Below are positions 48,877 to 57,001 of a stretch of 64,000 nucleotides of DNA, piece by piece. A program made the translations under genes and the position numbers. The notes beneath the pieces are model-generated. The model did no database searches. It was given only the letters and a program-made list of their open reading frames with translations, and was not told the origin of the DNA. How positions within the stretch are numbered: position 1 is the stretch's first letter; the number at the start of each line of letters is the position of its first letter. This DNA comes from Thermomicrobiales bacterium (GTDB lineage Bacteria > Chloroflexota > Chloroflexia > Thermomicrobiales > UBA6265). The DNA lies in contig JAWKPF010000016.1 of assembly GCA_041390825.1 (NCBI GenBank), positions 1-64,000 on the forward strand. The letters run 5' to 3'.

Positions 48877-48893
48877 TTACGATCGAATCGTAA
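48877..48893. promoter_or_regulatory. TTACGAT-CGA-ATCGTAA inverted repeat (candidate operator)
   Basis: Perfect 7-bp arms around a three-base centre, placed 39-55 bases upstream of the regulator start. On the minus strand the arm contains TTACGAT, a fair -10 hexamer, so a bound dimer would block the promoter. Autoregulation of the HTH-phosphofructokinase-dynamin operon is an inference. Confidence 0.5.
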
Positions 48894-49007
48894 CACGAAA
48901 TAGTCGTGTACGTATGCGGGTGAACGCGATCATGGGAACCGGAATAGCGGAGATTGCCACGAACCGGGGCGTGTCCGGTTCAGCGCCTGTCGGTTGATGC
49001 CGTGGCC

Positions 49008-49487
49008 TTATCTCCCAACCCCGCCGCCGTCCTTCACCCGGAATGTCGTCGCTCCGCAGTTCGGGCACTTCAGGGGGCGCAGCAGTCCCGGCTCCTGCGT
49101 GCCGCATCGCTCGCAGACCCAGATCGTGCGGGCATAGCGGCGCATCAGCTCGCGACGGGTCACGATGCCGATGAGTTGACCATCGTGCACGACGGGCAAC
49201 TGGCGCACACCGTGGAGACCCATCAGTTCGATCAACTCGCCCACCGGCGCCATCTCTTGCACCGTGATCACACCGCGGCTCATGATGCTTCCGGCGGTGA
49301 GGCCGCGTTTGCTGATGATGTCGTATTCGGTCACCATGCCGACCAGCTTCTGCTCGTCGTCCAGCACCGGCATGCCACCCAAATCGTGCGATTCCAGCAC
49401 GGCGATGACGTCCGCCACGGGCGCCTCGGCGGTCACGACCGGCACGTCGGTCAGCATCACATCACGCGCGTTCAGCGCAGTTTCCAT
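49008..49487 (-). CDS. CBS-domain pair with C-terminal zinc ribbon
   Basis: 159 residues from ATG 49487 (AGAGGCG upstream). Two CBS motifs: VMLTDVPVVTAEAPVADVIA with GGMPVLDDEQKLVGMVTEYD, and IMSRGVITVQEMAPVGELIE with RQLPVVHDGQLIGIVTRREL. CBS pairs bind adenosyl ligands as energy or signal sensors. The tail has CERCGTQEPG and CPNCGATTF, a two-knuckle zinc ribbon. Partner unknown. Intact frame. The upstream in-frame extension crosses a repeat and is not part of the gene. Confidence 0.85.
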   Translation of the reverse strand: METALNARDVMLTDVPVVTAEAPVADVIAVLESHDLGGMPVLDDEQKLVGMVTEYDIISKRGLTAGSIMSRGVITVQEMAPVGELIELMGLHGVRQLPVVHDGQLIGIVTRRELMRRYARTIWVCERCGTQEPGLLRPLKCPNCGATTFRVKDGGGVGR

Positions 49488-49574
49488 AGGAGTTCGCCTC
49501 TCAGACGCAGACTGCGTTCTTTCGGCGAAAAGTGTACCGTTACGCGGGAAACGGACATCGTTCGGGAGCCTCGA

Positions 49575-49764
49575 AATGCCGCGACCAACGCAACCCGCGG
49601 AACACGCCATTCGCCCTGTCATCCTGAGCGAAGCCGAAGGATCTCCTCGCCGCAGCGAGTGTGCTTGGCAAGCCCGGCTCAAGCGCGGGTGGGCGCGCCG
49701 AATCAGCTAGCAGAAGGAGCGTTCCGAATGCCGCGACCAACGCAACCCGCGGAACACGCCATTC
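49575..49764 (+). repeat. 38-bp direct repeat of the padR start bracketing a repeat element
   Basis: The 38 bases at 49575-49612 and 49727-49764 are identical and encode the first PadR residues MPRPTQPAEHAI. Only the right copy continues into the gene. The 114 bases between hold the dispersed repeat at 49618-49651 and a GC-rich tail. It looks like an insertion or tandem duplication event at the gene's 5' end that left a working copy downstream. Confidence 0.85.
49618..49651 (+). repeat. Dispersed repeat, copy B (GTCATCC...GGATCTCCTCGCC)
   Basis: 34 bases with the same ends as copy A at 5533-5571 (there on the opposite strand). Partly self-complementary (ATCCT...AGGAT). Lies between the two copies of the padR start. 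Confidence 0.6.
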
Positions 49765-50255
49765 TCGGTCTGCTCTATTTCGAGCAGGAAGGCGGTCACG
49801 GCTACGATCTGGCGCGTCATTTCGGCGACGATCAGCCGCTTGGCGACATCCTCAAGCTCGAACCGGGCATGCTCTATCACCACTTGAAGAAGCTGGCCCG
49901 CACCGGTTGGGTCACGGTCGATATCGAGCCCCAGGGAACCCGGCCCCCGCGTCAGATCTATACGCTGACCGACGAAGGCAAGGCCGAACTGCTGAATTGG
50001 CTGCGCGAACCGGTGGGACATACCCGCGAGATCCGGCTCGAGTTCCTGGTCAAGCTCTATTTCGCCCGCCAACTCGATCCGGCGCTTGCCTCGGACCTCA
50101 TTCGCGGACAGCTCGACAGGAGCCGCGAGGTGGAAGCCAATCTCCAGGCTCGCCTGGCGGAATCGACTGCTGGTGCAGATGACTTTGGCCGTCAGGTGCT
50201 CGATCTCCGTCTCTTGCAGACGCGCGCGGCGATTTCCTGGCTCGAATCGCTTTAG
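49728..50255 (+). CDS. PadR family transcriptional regulator
   Basis: 175 residues from ATG 49728, with AAGGAG eight bases upstream. N-terminal winged helix: PAEHAILGLLYFEQEGGHGY, DLARHF, LKLEPGMLYHHLKKLARTGW, RPPRQIYTLTDEGKAELLNW. The helical C-terminal half (REIRLEFLVKLYFARQLD, RGQLDRSREVEANLQARL) is the Vir-type dimer domain. The repeat copy of its start at 49576 leads into a different frame and is not expressed as PadR. Target unknown. Confidence 0.9.
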   Translation: MPRPTQPAEHAILGLLYFEQEGGHGYDLARHFGDDQPLGDILKLEPGMLYHHLKKLARTGWVTVDIEPQGTRPPRQIYTLTDEGKAELLNWLREPVGHTREIRLEFLVKLYFARQLDPALASDLIRGQLDRSREVEANLQARLAESTAGADDFGRQVLDLRLLQTRAAISWLESL

Positions 50256-50462
50256 CCCCATCGTTTGGGCACAAGGCTCGCCTGACGATAACGTGACCAT
50301 CCCCACTTGCCCCGTTCACAGTTGGGCACGTTTCGCGCGTTCACCTGCGCGGGTCGATGGGGACCGTCCCAACTTTCCATATGGGACAATACCGACTAGC
50401 TACCGAATCGCTCCTTCGACCCCAGGACTGCCAGACGAAGGAATCGCGCCGAGAGGAATTCC

Positions 50463-51410
50463 ATGGACGCAAAGATGCTCGACTACGCATTTTTCGAGGG
50501 CAAGATCGTTCCGTTCTCCGAAGCGAACGTGAGCATCGGCACCCACGCGCTGCAATATGGCACCGGAGCATTTGCCGGTGTGCGCGGCTATCTGGACCAG
50601 GACGGCGCCACGATCAACATCTTTCGCTTGCCGGAGCACGCCGCTCGTCTCGCCAATTCCGCCAAGCTGTTGCGCATGGAGCTTCCCTACGATGCCGATG
50701 ACATGGCGCGCATCATCATCGAGCTAACCGAGAAGAATGCCCCGTCCGGCGATATCTACATCCGTCCATTTCTCTACAAACCGGCCGTCCAGCTCACCCC
50801 GCGCTTGCGGGGCATCGGCGACGAGTTCGCGGTCTATCAGATGCCGATGGGCGATTACCTGTCGCTCGACCGGGGGCAGAAGGCGGTCATTTCCTCGTGG
50901 GTTCGCATTCCGGATGCCGCTATCCCGAGCCGCGGCAAGCTCTCTGGCGCCTATGTGAATTCCGCGTTCGCCAAGGATGAGGCGGTCGAGAACGGCGCCG
51001 ATGAGGCGATCATGATGAACACAGCCGGAAAGATCGCCGAGGGAAGCGGTTGCAACCTCTTCATCGTGCGGCACGACCGGTTGATCACCCCGCCGTTCTC
51101 GAGCGACATCCTGGAAGGCGTCACCCGCCGCTCGATCCTGAAGATGGCCAGGAGTGCCGGGATCGATATCGAGGTGCGCGAGATCGACCGCACCGAGCTC
51201 TACATCGCGGATGAAGCCTTCTTCTGCGGCACTGGGGTGCAGATCGCCTGGATCGAGTCGGTGGACGGCCGCACGATCGGTAGCGGCAAGGTGGGACCGA
51301 TCACGGACCAACTGCGCACGATCTTTTTCGATACAGTCCGCGGCAAGAACCAGCAGTATGCGCACTGGCTCACACAAGTGAAGATTCCGCAGGTCGCAAT
51401 GGCGGGCTAA
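50463..51410 (+). CDS. ilvE: Branched-chain amino acid aminotransferase
   Basis: 315 residues from ATG 50463 (GAGAGGAA upstream). PLP enzyme, fold type IV; last step of Leu, Ile and Val synthesis. DYAFFEGKIVPFSEANVSIG, THALQYGTGAFAGVRGY, YIRPFLYK, RGKLSGAYVNSAFAKDEAVE (the PLP Lys is expected nearby), AIMMNTAGKIAEGSGCNLFI, SDILEGVTRRSILKMAR and FFCGTGVQIAWIES are the family motifs. The 207 bases upstream hold a small GTCCCA/TGGGAC inverted repeat (50366-50387), but I see no T-box. Followed by heptad remnants and a terminator. Confidence 0.93.
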   Translation: MDAKMLDYAFFEGKIVPFSEANVSIGTHALQYGTGAFAGVRGYLDQDGATINIFRLPEHAARLANSAKLLRMELPYDADDMARIIIELTEKNAPSGDIYIRPFLYKPAVQLTPRLRGIGDEFAVYQMPMGDYLSLDRGQKAVISSWVRIPDAAIPSRGKLSGAYVNSAFAKDEAVENGADEAIMMNTAGKIAEGSGCNLFIVRHDRLITPPFSSDILEGVTRRSILKMARSAGIDIEVREIDRTELYIADEAFFCGTGVQIAWIESVDGRTIGSGKVGPITDQLRTIFFDTVRGKNQQYAHWLTQVKIPQVAMAG

Positions 51411-51416
51411 CCCGGA

Positions 51417-51432
51417 GCACGCGGCACGCGGC
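51417..51432 (+). repeat. Short GCACGCG heptad remnant after ilvE
   Basis: Two tandem GCACGCG units, the complement of the GCGTGCC heptads at 13.5 and 39.4 kb, beginning six bases after the ilvE stop. Possibly a degenerate end of the same element family. Confidence 0.4.
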
Positions 51433-51449
51433 CGGCAGCATGCAGCATT

Positions 51450-51475
51450 ACGGGGCGGTAACGATGCCGCCCCGT
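51450..51475. terminator. Terminator hairpin between ilvE and the TlpA gene
   Basis: ACGGGGCGG and CCGCCCCGT pair perfectly around an eight-base loop, followed by TTCGC. It can serve both convergent genes. Confidence 0.7.
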
Positions 51476-51506
51476 TTCGCATTTACGAACGCTCGCGTCG
51501 CAGGGC

Positions 51507-52160
51507 TCAGGACCCGGAACTCAGGGCGTCCTCGACATATTGCCGCGCCGTATCCTCGGTTAGTGGACCAAAGACGATCGCTGACACCGTGCCATCCGGG
51601 CGGATGAAGACCGTCGCTGGATAGGTGTCGACTCCAAAGGACTGTGTGACCGGACCGATGGTGTCGCTTGCCCCGGCGGTGTCGCGGCCAATCGGATAGG
51701 TGATGCCCAGCCGTTCGACCATCGCCAGCGCGTTTTCATTGTTGTCGCGCTTGACGCCCACACCAACGATCGTGGCGGGTGTGCCCTCTGTCGAAAATTC
51801 GGCGCTCAGTTGTTCCAGTGCTGGCATTTCCTCCTCGCAAGGAGCGCACCATGAGGCCCAGAAATTGAGCACGACGGCCCGTCCGGCGAGGTCTGTATTG
51901 GAAACGGTCGAGCCGTCGATCAGTTCGAGCGTCCATGCCGGCGCAGGTTGATCGATGAGCACCCCGGCGCGGGGGAGATCCGCGTCCGGTTGCCACTCCT
52001 TCCAACCGATGTACGCAATGACCAGGACGATACCGAGCGCGAGCAACGCCGGCGTGTATTTGGCATAGCTGCCGTACCCGACGCGTCCGTGCTCGAACGG
52101 ATCGTCTTCGGGCAGCTCGTCTGGTGAAACTGGATCGTCTTTCTGCGCGTCGTCGGTCAA
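51507..52160 (-). CDS. TlpA-like membrane-anchored thioredoxin
   Basis: 217 residues. An acidic cytoplasmic N-terminus is followed by one helix (YTPALLALGIVLVIAYIGW), then a thioredoxin-like domain: QPAPAWTLELIDGSTVSNTD, VVLNFWASWCAPCEEEMPAL with the WCAPC active site, TIVGVGVKRDN, and YPATVFIRPDGTVSAI with the cis-Pro. Predicted extracytoplasmic thiol reductase for cytochrome c or other secreted proteins. ATG 52160 overlaps the upstream gene's stop (ATGA). Confidence 0.9.
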   Translation of the reverse strand: MTDDAQKDDPVSPDELPEDDPFEHGRVGYGSYAKYTPALLALGIVLVIAYIGWKEWQPDADLPRAGVLIDQPAPAWTLELIDGSTVSNTDLAGRAVVLNFWASWCAPCEEEMPALEQLSAEFSTEGTPATIVGVGVKRDNNENALAMVERLGITYPIGRDTAGASDTIGPVTQSFGVDTYPATVFIRPDGTVSAIVFGPLTEDTARQYVEDALSSGS

Positions 52161-52651
52161 GGCAAACTCTGCACCGCCGCGTCGACCTGGGCCTGGACCG
52201 CTTCGGGAGCGCCATCTGACACGGTGAGGATGTTGCTTCCCTGAGATATCACCAATACGCCGGTCGCGGCATCGGCCCCGGAAGGTGTGGTGAGCTGGAT
52301 CGCGTCCAGATCGATCTTCGCCGTCTCTTTCTCACGTGCCTCAGGACTCTCGAAGATGAACACGTAGACCGGAGCGCCTTCGACGAGTAGCTGTTGACCG
52401 ACTGGTGTGAGTCCTTCGACACGAACCGTCTGCCGGCCATATTCCACCGTGGCGCCCTGCGCCACAATGGCGTCGTGCACGTTCTTCAGTTCAGCATGTC
52501 CGGGGACGCTTTGCGGTGTGGGAACCGGTCCGACATCGTCATTCCGTTCCTGGTACCAGGAATAGGCCACGAACGCGAAGAGCACGGCGGCCACGATGAA
52601 AAGCAGGTTCGAAATCCACCTGCGGACCGGGATATTGCGTTGCTGACTCAC
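52157..52651 (-). CDS. Membrane-anchored hypothetical protein paired with TlpA
   Basis: 164 residues. Helix at about 13-32 (LLFIVAAVLFAFVAYSWY), then an extracytoplasmic domain: LKNVHDAIVAQGATVEYGRQ, LLVEGAPVYVFIFESPEARE, GVLVISQGSNILTVSDGAPE. No cysteines. No family recognised. The ATGA overlap with the TlpA gene suggests the two act together outside the membrane. Confidence 0.75.
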   Translation of the reverse strand: MSQQRNIPVRRWISNLLFIVAAVLFAFVAYSWYQERNDDVGPVPTPQSVPGHAELKNVHDAIVAQGATVEYGRQTVRVEGLTPVGQQLLVEGAPVYVFIFESPEAREKETAKIDLDAIQLTTPSGADAATGVLVISQGSNILTVSDGAPEAVQAQVDAAVQSLP

Positions 52652-52828
52652 AGGTTGCTCCCAAACGGCGAACTGTTGCTTGCTAGTCTACGATGCCGGC
52701 CGATCGGTGAGGGATAGCGCGTGAAAGAACGTGAGGTAAAAAATTTCCTTTCCTCCAGTACAATCAGTGGTCGAGGACGCTTCCGGCGCGAAGGGCGGCG
52801 CGGAACCGGGGGCGTAGATTGCGTAGTT

Positions 52829-52838
52829 ATTGATCAAT
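52829..52838. promoter_or_regulatory. ATTGATCAAT palindrome (candidate MarR operator)
   Basis: Perfect 10-bp palindrome 56 bases upstream of the marR start, in the 242-base divergent region between marR and the TlpA-pair operon. MarR-family sites are often palindromes with TTGATCAA-like cores. Binding and which side it controls are inferences. Confidence 0.4.
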
Positions 52839-52893
52839 GTGCACCAGCCCCGTTACCCGTTGTGATGGGCGCTGCTTAAGGAGAGTCTCATCG

Positions 52894-53364
52894 ATGTCGA
52901 AATCAGCCCACACAGTTGCCGACAGCGTCACGTTGTCGCTGCTCGATATAGTTCCCCGACTGAATCGATGGGCGGAGGCCAGCGTCTCCCGAGCCGCCGG
53001 TGAGAACCGGCTCAGTTTGCGTCAGCTTTCCGCGCTCACCATGATCGAGAGTGAAAAGACCACGCTTGGCGATGTCGCGCGCCGTCTGATGGTCACACCG
53101 GCGGTCGTCACCGGATTGATCGACCGGTTGGAGAAGCGCGGCTATGTGCGGCGCATCAACAGCACCGACGATCGTCGCCGCGTGCTGCTGGCGCTCACCG
53201 ACGAGGGACGCGCCGCGGCAGAGTCGGTGTCCCGCCAGTTGCAGGGGGAAATGGCGGCTGCGCTCGTCTCCTTCTCTGGTGCCGATCTCGAGCAACTCGA
53301 CCGTAGCTTGACCAAGCTGCGCCCGGTGGCCACCGAACTGGAACTCACGACACCTGCGAGCTAA
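52894..53364 (+). CDS. MarR family transcriptional regulator
   Basis: 156 residues from ATG 52894, with AAGGAG nine bases upstream; earlier in-frame starts lack a ribosome site. Winged helix: LSLRQLSALTMIESEKTTLG, DVARRLMVTPAVVTGLIDRL, EKRGYVRRINSTDDRRRVLL, ALTDEGRAAAESV, flanked by dimer helices. Represses or activates genes in response to small ligands. Its stop overlaps that of the convergent helicase-associated gene by four bases. Confidence 0.9.
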   Translation: MSKSAHTVADSVTLSLLDIVPRLNRWAEASVSRAAGENRLSLRQLSALTMIESEKTTLGDVARRLMVTPAVVTGLIDRLEKRGYVRRINSTDDRRRVLLALTDEGRAAAESVSRQLQGEMAAALVSFSGADLEQLDRSLTKLRPVATELELTTPAS

Positions 53365-55513
53365 CGATCGGGATCCTCGTTTGATACGACGCGGTCGTCA
53401 CCCGCGAACGCATCAGGAGCGGCGCGGAGCTGAGGGCTCTTGCCCGCTTCCTGAAGCGTGGTGGTGATCTGTCGCTCGAGCGCTGCGGCGGACATTCCTT
53501 CCGCACCATGCACGAGCAACCCGGGTCCCATCGAACTCACAGTCAGCCCGGCATCGGCCAACGCCGTGCGCACGGCCTGGGTATCGTCCTCTTGCTCCGG
53601 TTGGACGATGGCCGCCGGCGTGAGCCAAACACGTCCGAGCGACTCTGCCCACTGTTCGAGTTCCGCGCGGGAGCGGTCGGCCAGTGGTTCTCCGCTTTGC
53701 TTCTCCAGAAAGGTTTCCACGTCCTGCACGCGGAATCCGGCGGTGAGCGCCCGCTTCAACGACCGATTCGTGATGCGGTATTCGGCTTGCGGTTGCAACC
53801 GGACCTGATCGGCGAATGCAGTCAGCGACCATATGCGCACCGGTGACGGGTCGACGAGCGTCACGGTCAGGTCGGGATGGACCGTCAACGGCGGTTCGAT
53901 CGGATCCGGCGCTGGGGGAAGGGAGCCAACCCCGGCTGTGGCGCGCCCGGTTTCGGTCACGCGGATCACCTCGCCGACCGATGGGATATGTCCAATTTCC
54001 ACCAACCTGAACCAGGAAAACCCGCTGCGCAGTGTCCGCTCGACCACCTGTTCCAGCGACGAGAGCCGCTCCACCGAGCGGTCCAGGCGTGCATCCACCG
54101 GCCGCGCGGTCGCGATCTGCACGGTGTCGCCCAGGGCGTCGCTGCTGCGGTTGCTGAGCCAGTGCGTGACGGCGTCGAGGCGATACCAGGCGTTTGGATC
54201 GAATTCCGGAAGCAGAACCAGCAACCGGCGGCGGAACTGCGGCCAGTGCGCTCCGGAGACCACGACCTCTTCCTGATCGAACGCTTCGATCCACAGAGTC
54301 GCGCTGAGCCACCAGGTGAGCAGTTGCGCGGTTTGTTCGGCAAACGAACGGGATCGCCAAACGCGCATGGCGGGGTTGCCGCGCGATTCGGCGTCCGGCG
54401 GGTCGAGCAAGTTGCCCTGATCGGCCAATGCCGCGAGAAACTCGAGGTAGCCCGGCAACGGCTCTTCCGCTCCAGCGTTCCACAGCAACTCGTTGAATCG
54501 GCGCCGGGCACGCATCGTTGCGGACGAAAGCGGCGCAACAGCCGGCGTTCCTGCGCCCAGCCATCGCAGCAGTGTGAGCAAGTCCCATGCCAGCGCATAT
54601 CGGTCGACCTGCGCATCGGAATCGGGCGTTCCGTTCACCGGTGATGGCGCCTGCTCGCGATCCTGCGGCAGCGCTGCGGTAGCCGTGTTCCAGATCGGTT
54701 GGAAGAGCGCCCGCCGTCCGTCAGGCACGTAGGTATGCCAAACGAGGAGCGATTCCTCGAGTTCCGTCAACGCGGTTCGTAAGCGCTCCGCTGCCCTGGG
54801 TTGACCGAAATCGAGATCCAGGGCGTCGGCGATCTCCGTCAGCGTCGTTGTTTGCCCGGCTGGCAGTTCGGTCACGACACCCAGCACACGCTTGGCATCC
54901 CAGCCGAGTTTCCGTTCGACAGCCGATCGCCGGTCTGGCCAGGCGGAGAGCTCCAGGAGCCCGTCGGTGAGTTCACGCCGGGTGCGCAACCCCGGCATCG
55001 ATTCCAATCCCCAGAGCTCCGCTGCGCGTTGAATGTCCGCGTCATCCAGGAGGGCAAGGAGTGCCGCAAACGGAGTCTGACTCACGTCGCCGGCATCGAG
55101 CTCGTCCTGAATGCGCGCGAACAGTTGCCCAAGCTCACGCGGCAGAAGAGCCGTGGGAGTTCGCCCACGGAAAGCGTCTGGCCGCGCGCGTTCGATGCCA
55201 GCGCCCCGGCCTGATAGAGGCGGGTGGCCGTGGCTCTGACGACGGAAGGTTCCGCCTGCAATTGTTCGGCAAGCTGGTCGATCGTGAATCCGTCGTCGGC
55301 GTCGGCTGCGACGTAGAACGCAATCATCTCGCGCTCGTCCAACGGGCGGCGCATCCAGAAGTCGCGCGTGGCGCGCAGATCGGTCATGGCGCGCATGAGT
55401 TGAGCGATCAGGGCGGCACGGTCGCGCGCTGTGCTCGGCACCTGCCAGGCAATGCCGATTCGCTGGAGCTCCTCATCCGTCCGGGCGTTCAGCCGGCCCA
55501 TCAAGTTGCGCAC
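53361..55513 (-). CDS. Helicase-associated (XPB/Ssl2 N-terminal-like) domain protein, one frameshift
   Basis: About 717 residues if joined. It starts GTG 55513 (AGGAG seven bases upstream): MGRLNARTDEELQRIGIAW, ERLDEREMIAFYVAADADDG-type segment, LAEQLQAEPSVVRATATRLY. Near 55143 one missing base splits the frame; past it PRELGQLFARIQDELDAGDV continues. The rest has repeated winged-helix units (TTLTEIADALDLDFGQPRAA), LTVHPDLTVTLVDPSPVRIW and the diagnostic end YRITNRSLKRALTAGFRVQD, LEQWAES. Family members usually precede or join an XPB-type helicase; no helicase motif is present here. Function unknown. Confidence 0.78.
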
Positions 55514-55606
55514 CGGGATGCTCCTGGCCGCGGGAGCAAGGACGCCTCCCCAGGAACCCTTGACCCGCGTCTCGTCACCACGTAGGGTTCGGCATCGCCG
55601 CGCCCA

Positions 55607-56395
55607 GTGTCAAGTGGGTGTCGTCTTGTCGCGCTGATGCGCGTTCGTTCAGTCCTGGATCGCATGCCGCCGCTTTCTCGCAATCTCCGGCTCGATGATG
55701 CGCTTGCCCTGCCAGGATGCCCCGTCTGCCGCATCGTGCTGCAGCGGGTCGCGCAGACCATCGAGACGATCCAGGACGAACTGGTGCTCGATCCTGCCTA
55801 CCGAGAGCGAGTCGATGCCGCGTGGGGGTTCTGCAGCACGCATGCAGCTCAATGGCTCGCCGAAGCGCAGCCCCTGAGCACCGCCATCATCTACGAGGCG
55901 GTGCTGGGACGCATCTCGCGAGAGCTGGAACGCGTCTCACCGACACGAACCGGTCTGCGAGGGCAGCTTGGTTCTCGCATCTCCGGCGGGCGGACGAATC
56001 GGGAATGCGCAGCGCTGGTGGAAGCGCGCCCCTGCCCACTCTGCGTGACGCGCGCCGAACAGGAGCGCGAGCTCGTCGCGCAGTTGCTCGACGGACTACG
56101 AACCGCCAGTTTCCGCGAGCGATACCTGTCGTCTGATGGGTTGTGCGTTTCGCATCTGAATCATGCGCTCTGCGCCGGACCGAGCGCGGAGGCGCTCGAT
56201 GCGCTGCGTTCGCGGCTGCTTCGCACGCATGAGACGTTGCGGGCCGACTTGCGAGAAGTCATCCGCAAGCACGACTATCGCTATCAAGACGAGCCGCAGG
56301 GCGCCGAATGGAACGCGGTGGAACAGGCGGTTCGGCATGTCGCCGGGGCACCGGGCATCGACGGTCGACGGGCGAGATCCAGCACAGCAGAGTAA
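55607..56395 (+). CDS. Cys/His-cluster hypothetical protein
   Basis: Up to 262 residues; the start is GTG 55607, ATG 55637 or ATG 55664. Two similar cluster pairs: GCPVCRIVLQR with FCSTHAAQW, and PCPLCVTRAEQE with LCVSHLNHAL. That makes an internal duplication with CxxC...CxxH metal-binding style. The remaining sequence is helical. A possible role as a metal or redox sensor is only a guess. Intact frame; divergent from the helicase-associated gene and 73 bases before pyrophosphatase. Confidence 0.7.
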   Translation: MSSGCRLVALMRVRSVLDRMPPLSRNLRLDDALALPGCPVCRIVLQRVAQTIETIQDELVLDPAYRERVDAAWGFCSTHAAQWLAEAQPLSTAIIYEAVLGRISRELERVSPTRTGLRGQLGSRISGGRTNRECAALVEARPCPLCVTRAEQERELVAQLLDGLRTASFRERYLSSDGLCVSHLNHALCAGPSAEALDALRSRLLRTHETLRADLREVIRKHDYRYQDEPQGAEWNAVEQAVRHVAGAPGIDGRRARSSTAE

Positions 56396-56467
56396 CCTCC
56401 GGCAGTGAACTGCAAAAGCGGCGAAGATGTATCCACCATCGAATCAACCATGGGATAAGGGAGTAGC

Positions 56468-56974
56468 GTGTCCAATCCGTCCAATCCAATCGATCGATCG
56501 ACCGTTCTCGCATTCATCGAGATTCCCCGCGGCAGTCGCAACAAGTACGAGTTCGACGAGGCCACGGGGAGACTGCGGCTCGACCGGGTGCTCTACTCCT
56601 CGGTTCACTATCCCACCGACTATGGGTTCATTCCCGATACCCTGGCCGAGGATGGAGACCATCTCGACATCCTGGTGCTCATGCAGGAACCGACGTTCCC
56701 CGGCTGCTACATCGATGCGCGGCCGATTGGGCTCGACATGTCGGATGAGAAGGGTTCCGACTTCAAGGTGCTGGCGGTCCCGGTAGGCGACCCGCGTTAT
56801 CAGCATGTATCCGATCTCTCGCATCTTGGCGACCATTGGCTGCGCGAGATCGAGACGTTTTTCGCCACGTACAAGCTGCTCGAACCGAAGCAGACCGAGG
56901 TGCTCGGCTGGCATGACGCATCCTTTGCCTGGGATGTGATCGAAGCCTGCCGCGCCCGCTACGAAAAGGAGTAG
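56468..56974 (+). CDS. ppa: Inorganic pyrophosphatase (family I)
   Basis: 168 residues from GTG 56468. Hydrolyses PPi to phosphate with Mg2+. FIEIPRGSRNKYEFDEATGR, LDRVLYSSVHYPTDYGFIPD, DGDHLDILVLM (signature; usual DGDPLDVLV, so Pro to His), PGCYIDARPIGL, DEKGSDFKVLAVPVGDPRYQ and FFATYKLLEP are all family-typical. Intact frame. Confidence 0.93.
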   Translation: MSNPSNPIDRSTVLAFIEIPRGSRNKYEFDEATGRLRLDRVLYSSVHYPTDYGFIPDTLAEDGDHLDILVLMQEPTFPGCYIDARPIGLDMSDEKGSDFKVLAVPVGDPRYQHVSDLSHLGDHWLREIETFFATYKLLEPKQTEVLGWHDASFAWDVIEACRARYEKE

Positions 56975-57001
56975 CCCGGGACGATCGGGCTCCACGCGCC
57001 G

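Noticed and set aside
50256..50462. T-box or other riboswitch before ilvE
   Set aside because: Only a small GTCCCA/TGGGAC inverted repeat is present; no T-box consensus or antiterminator structure was found.
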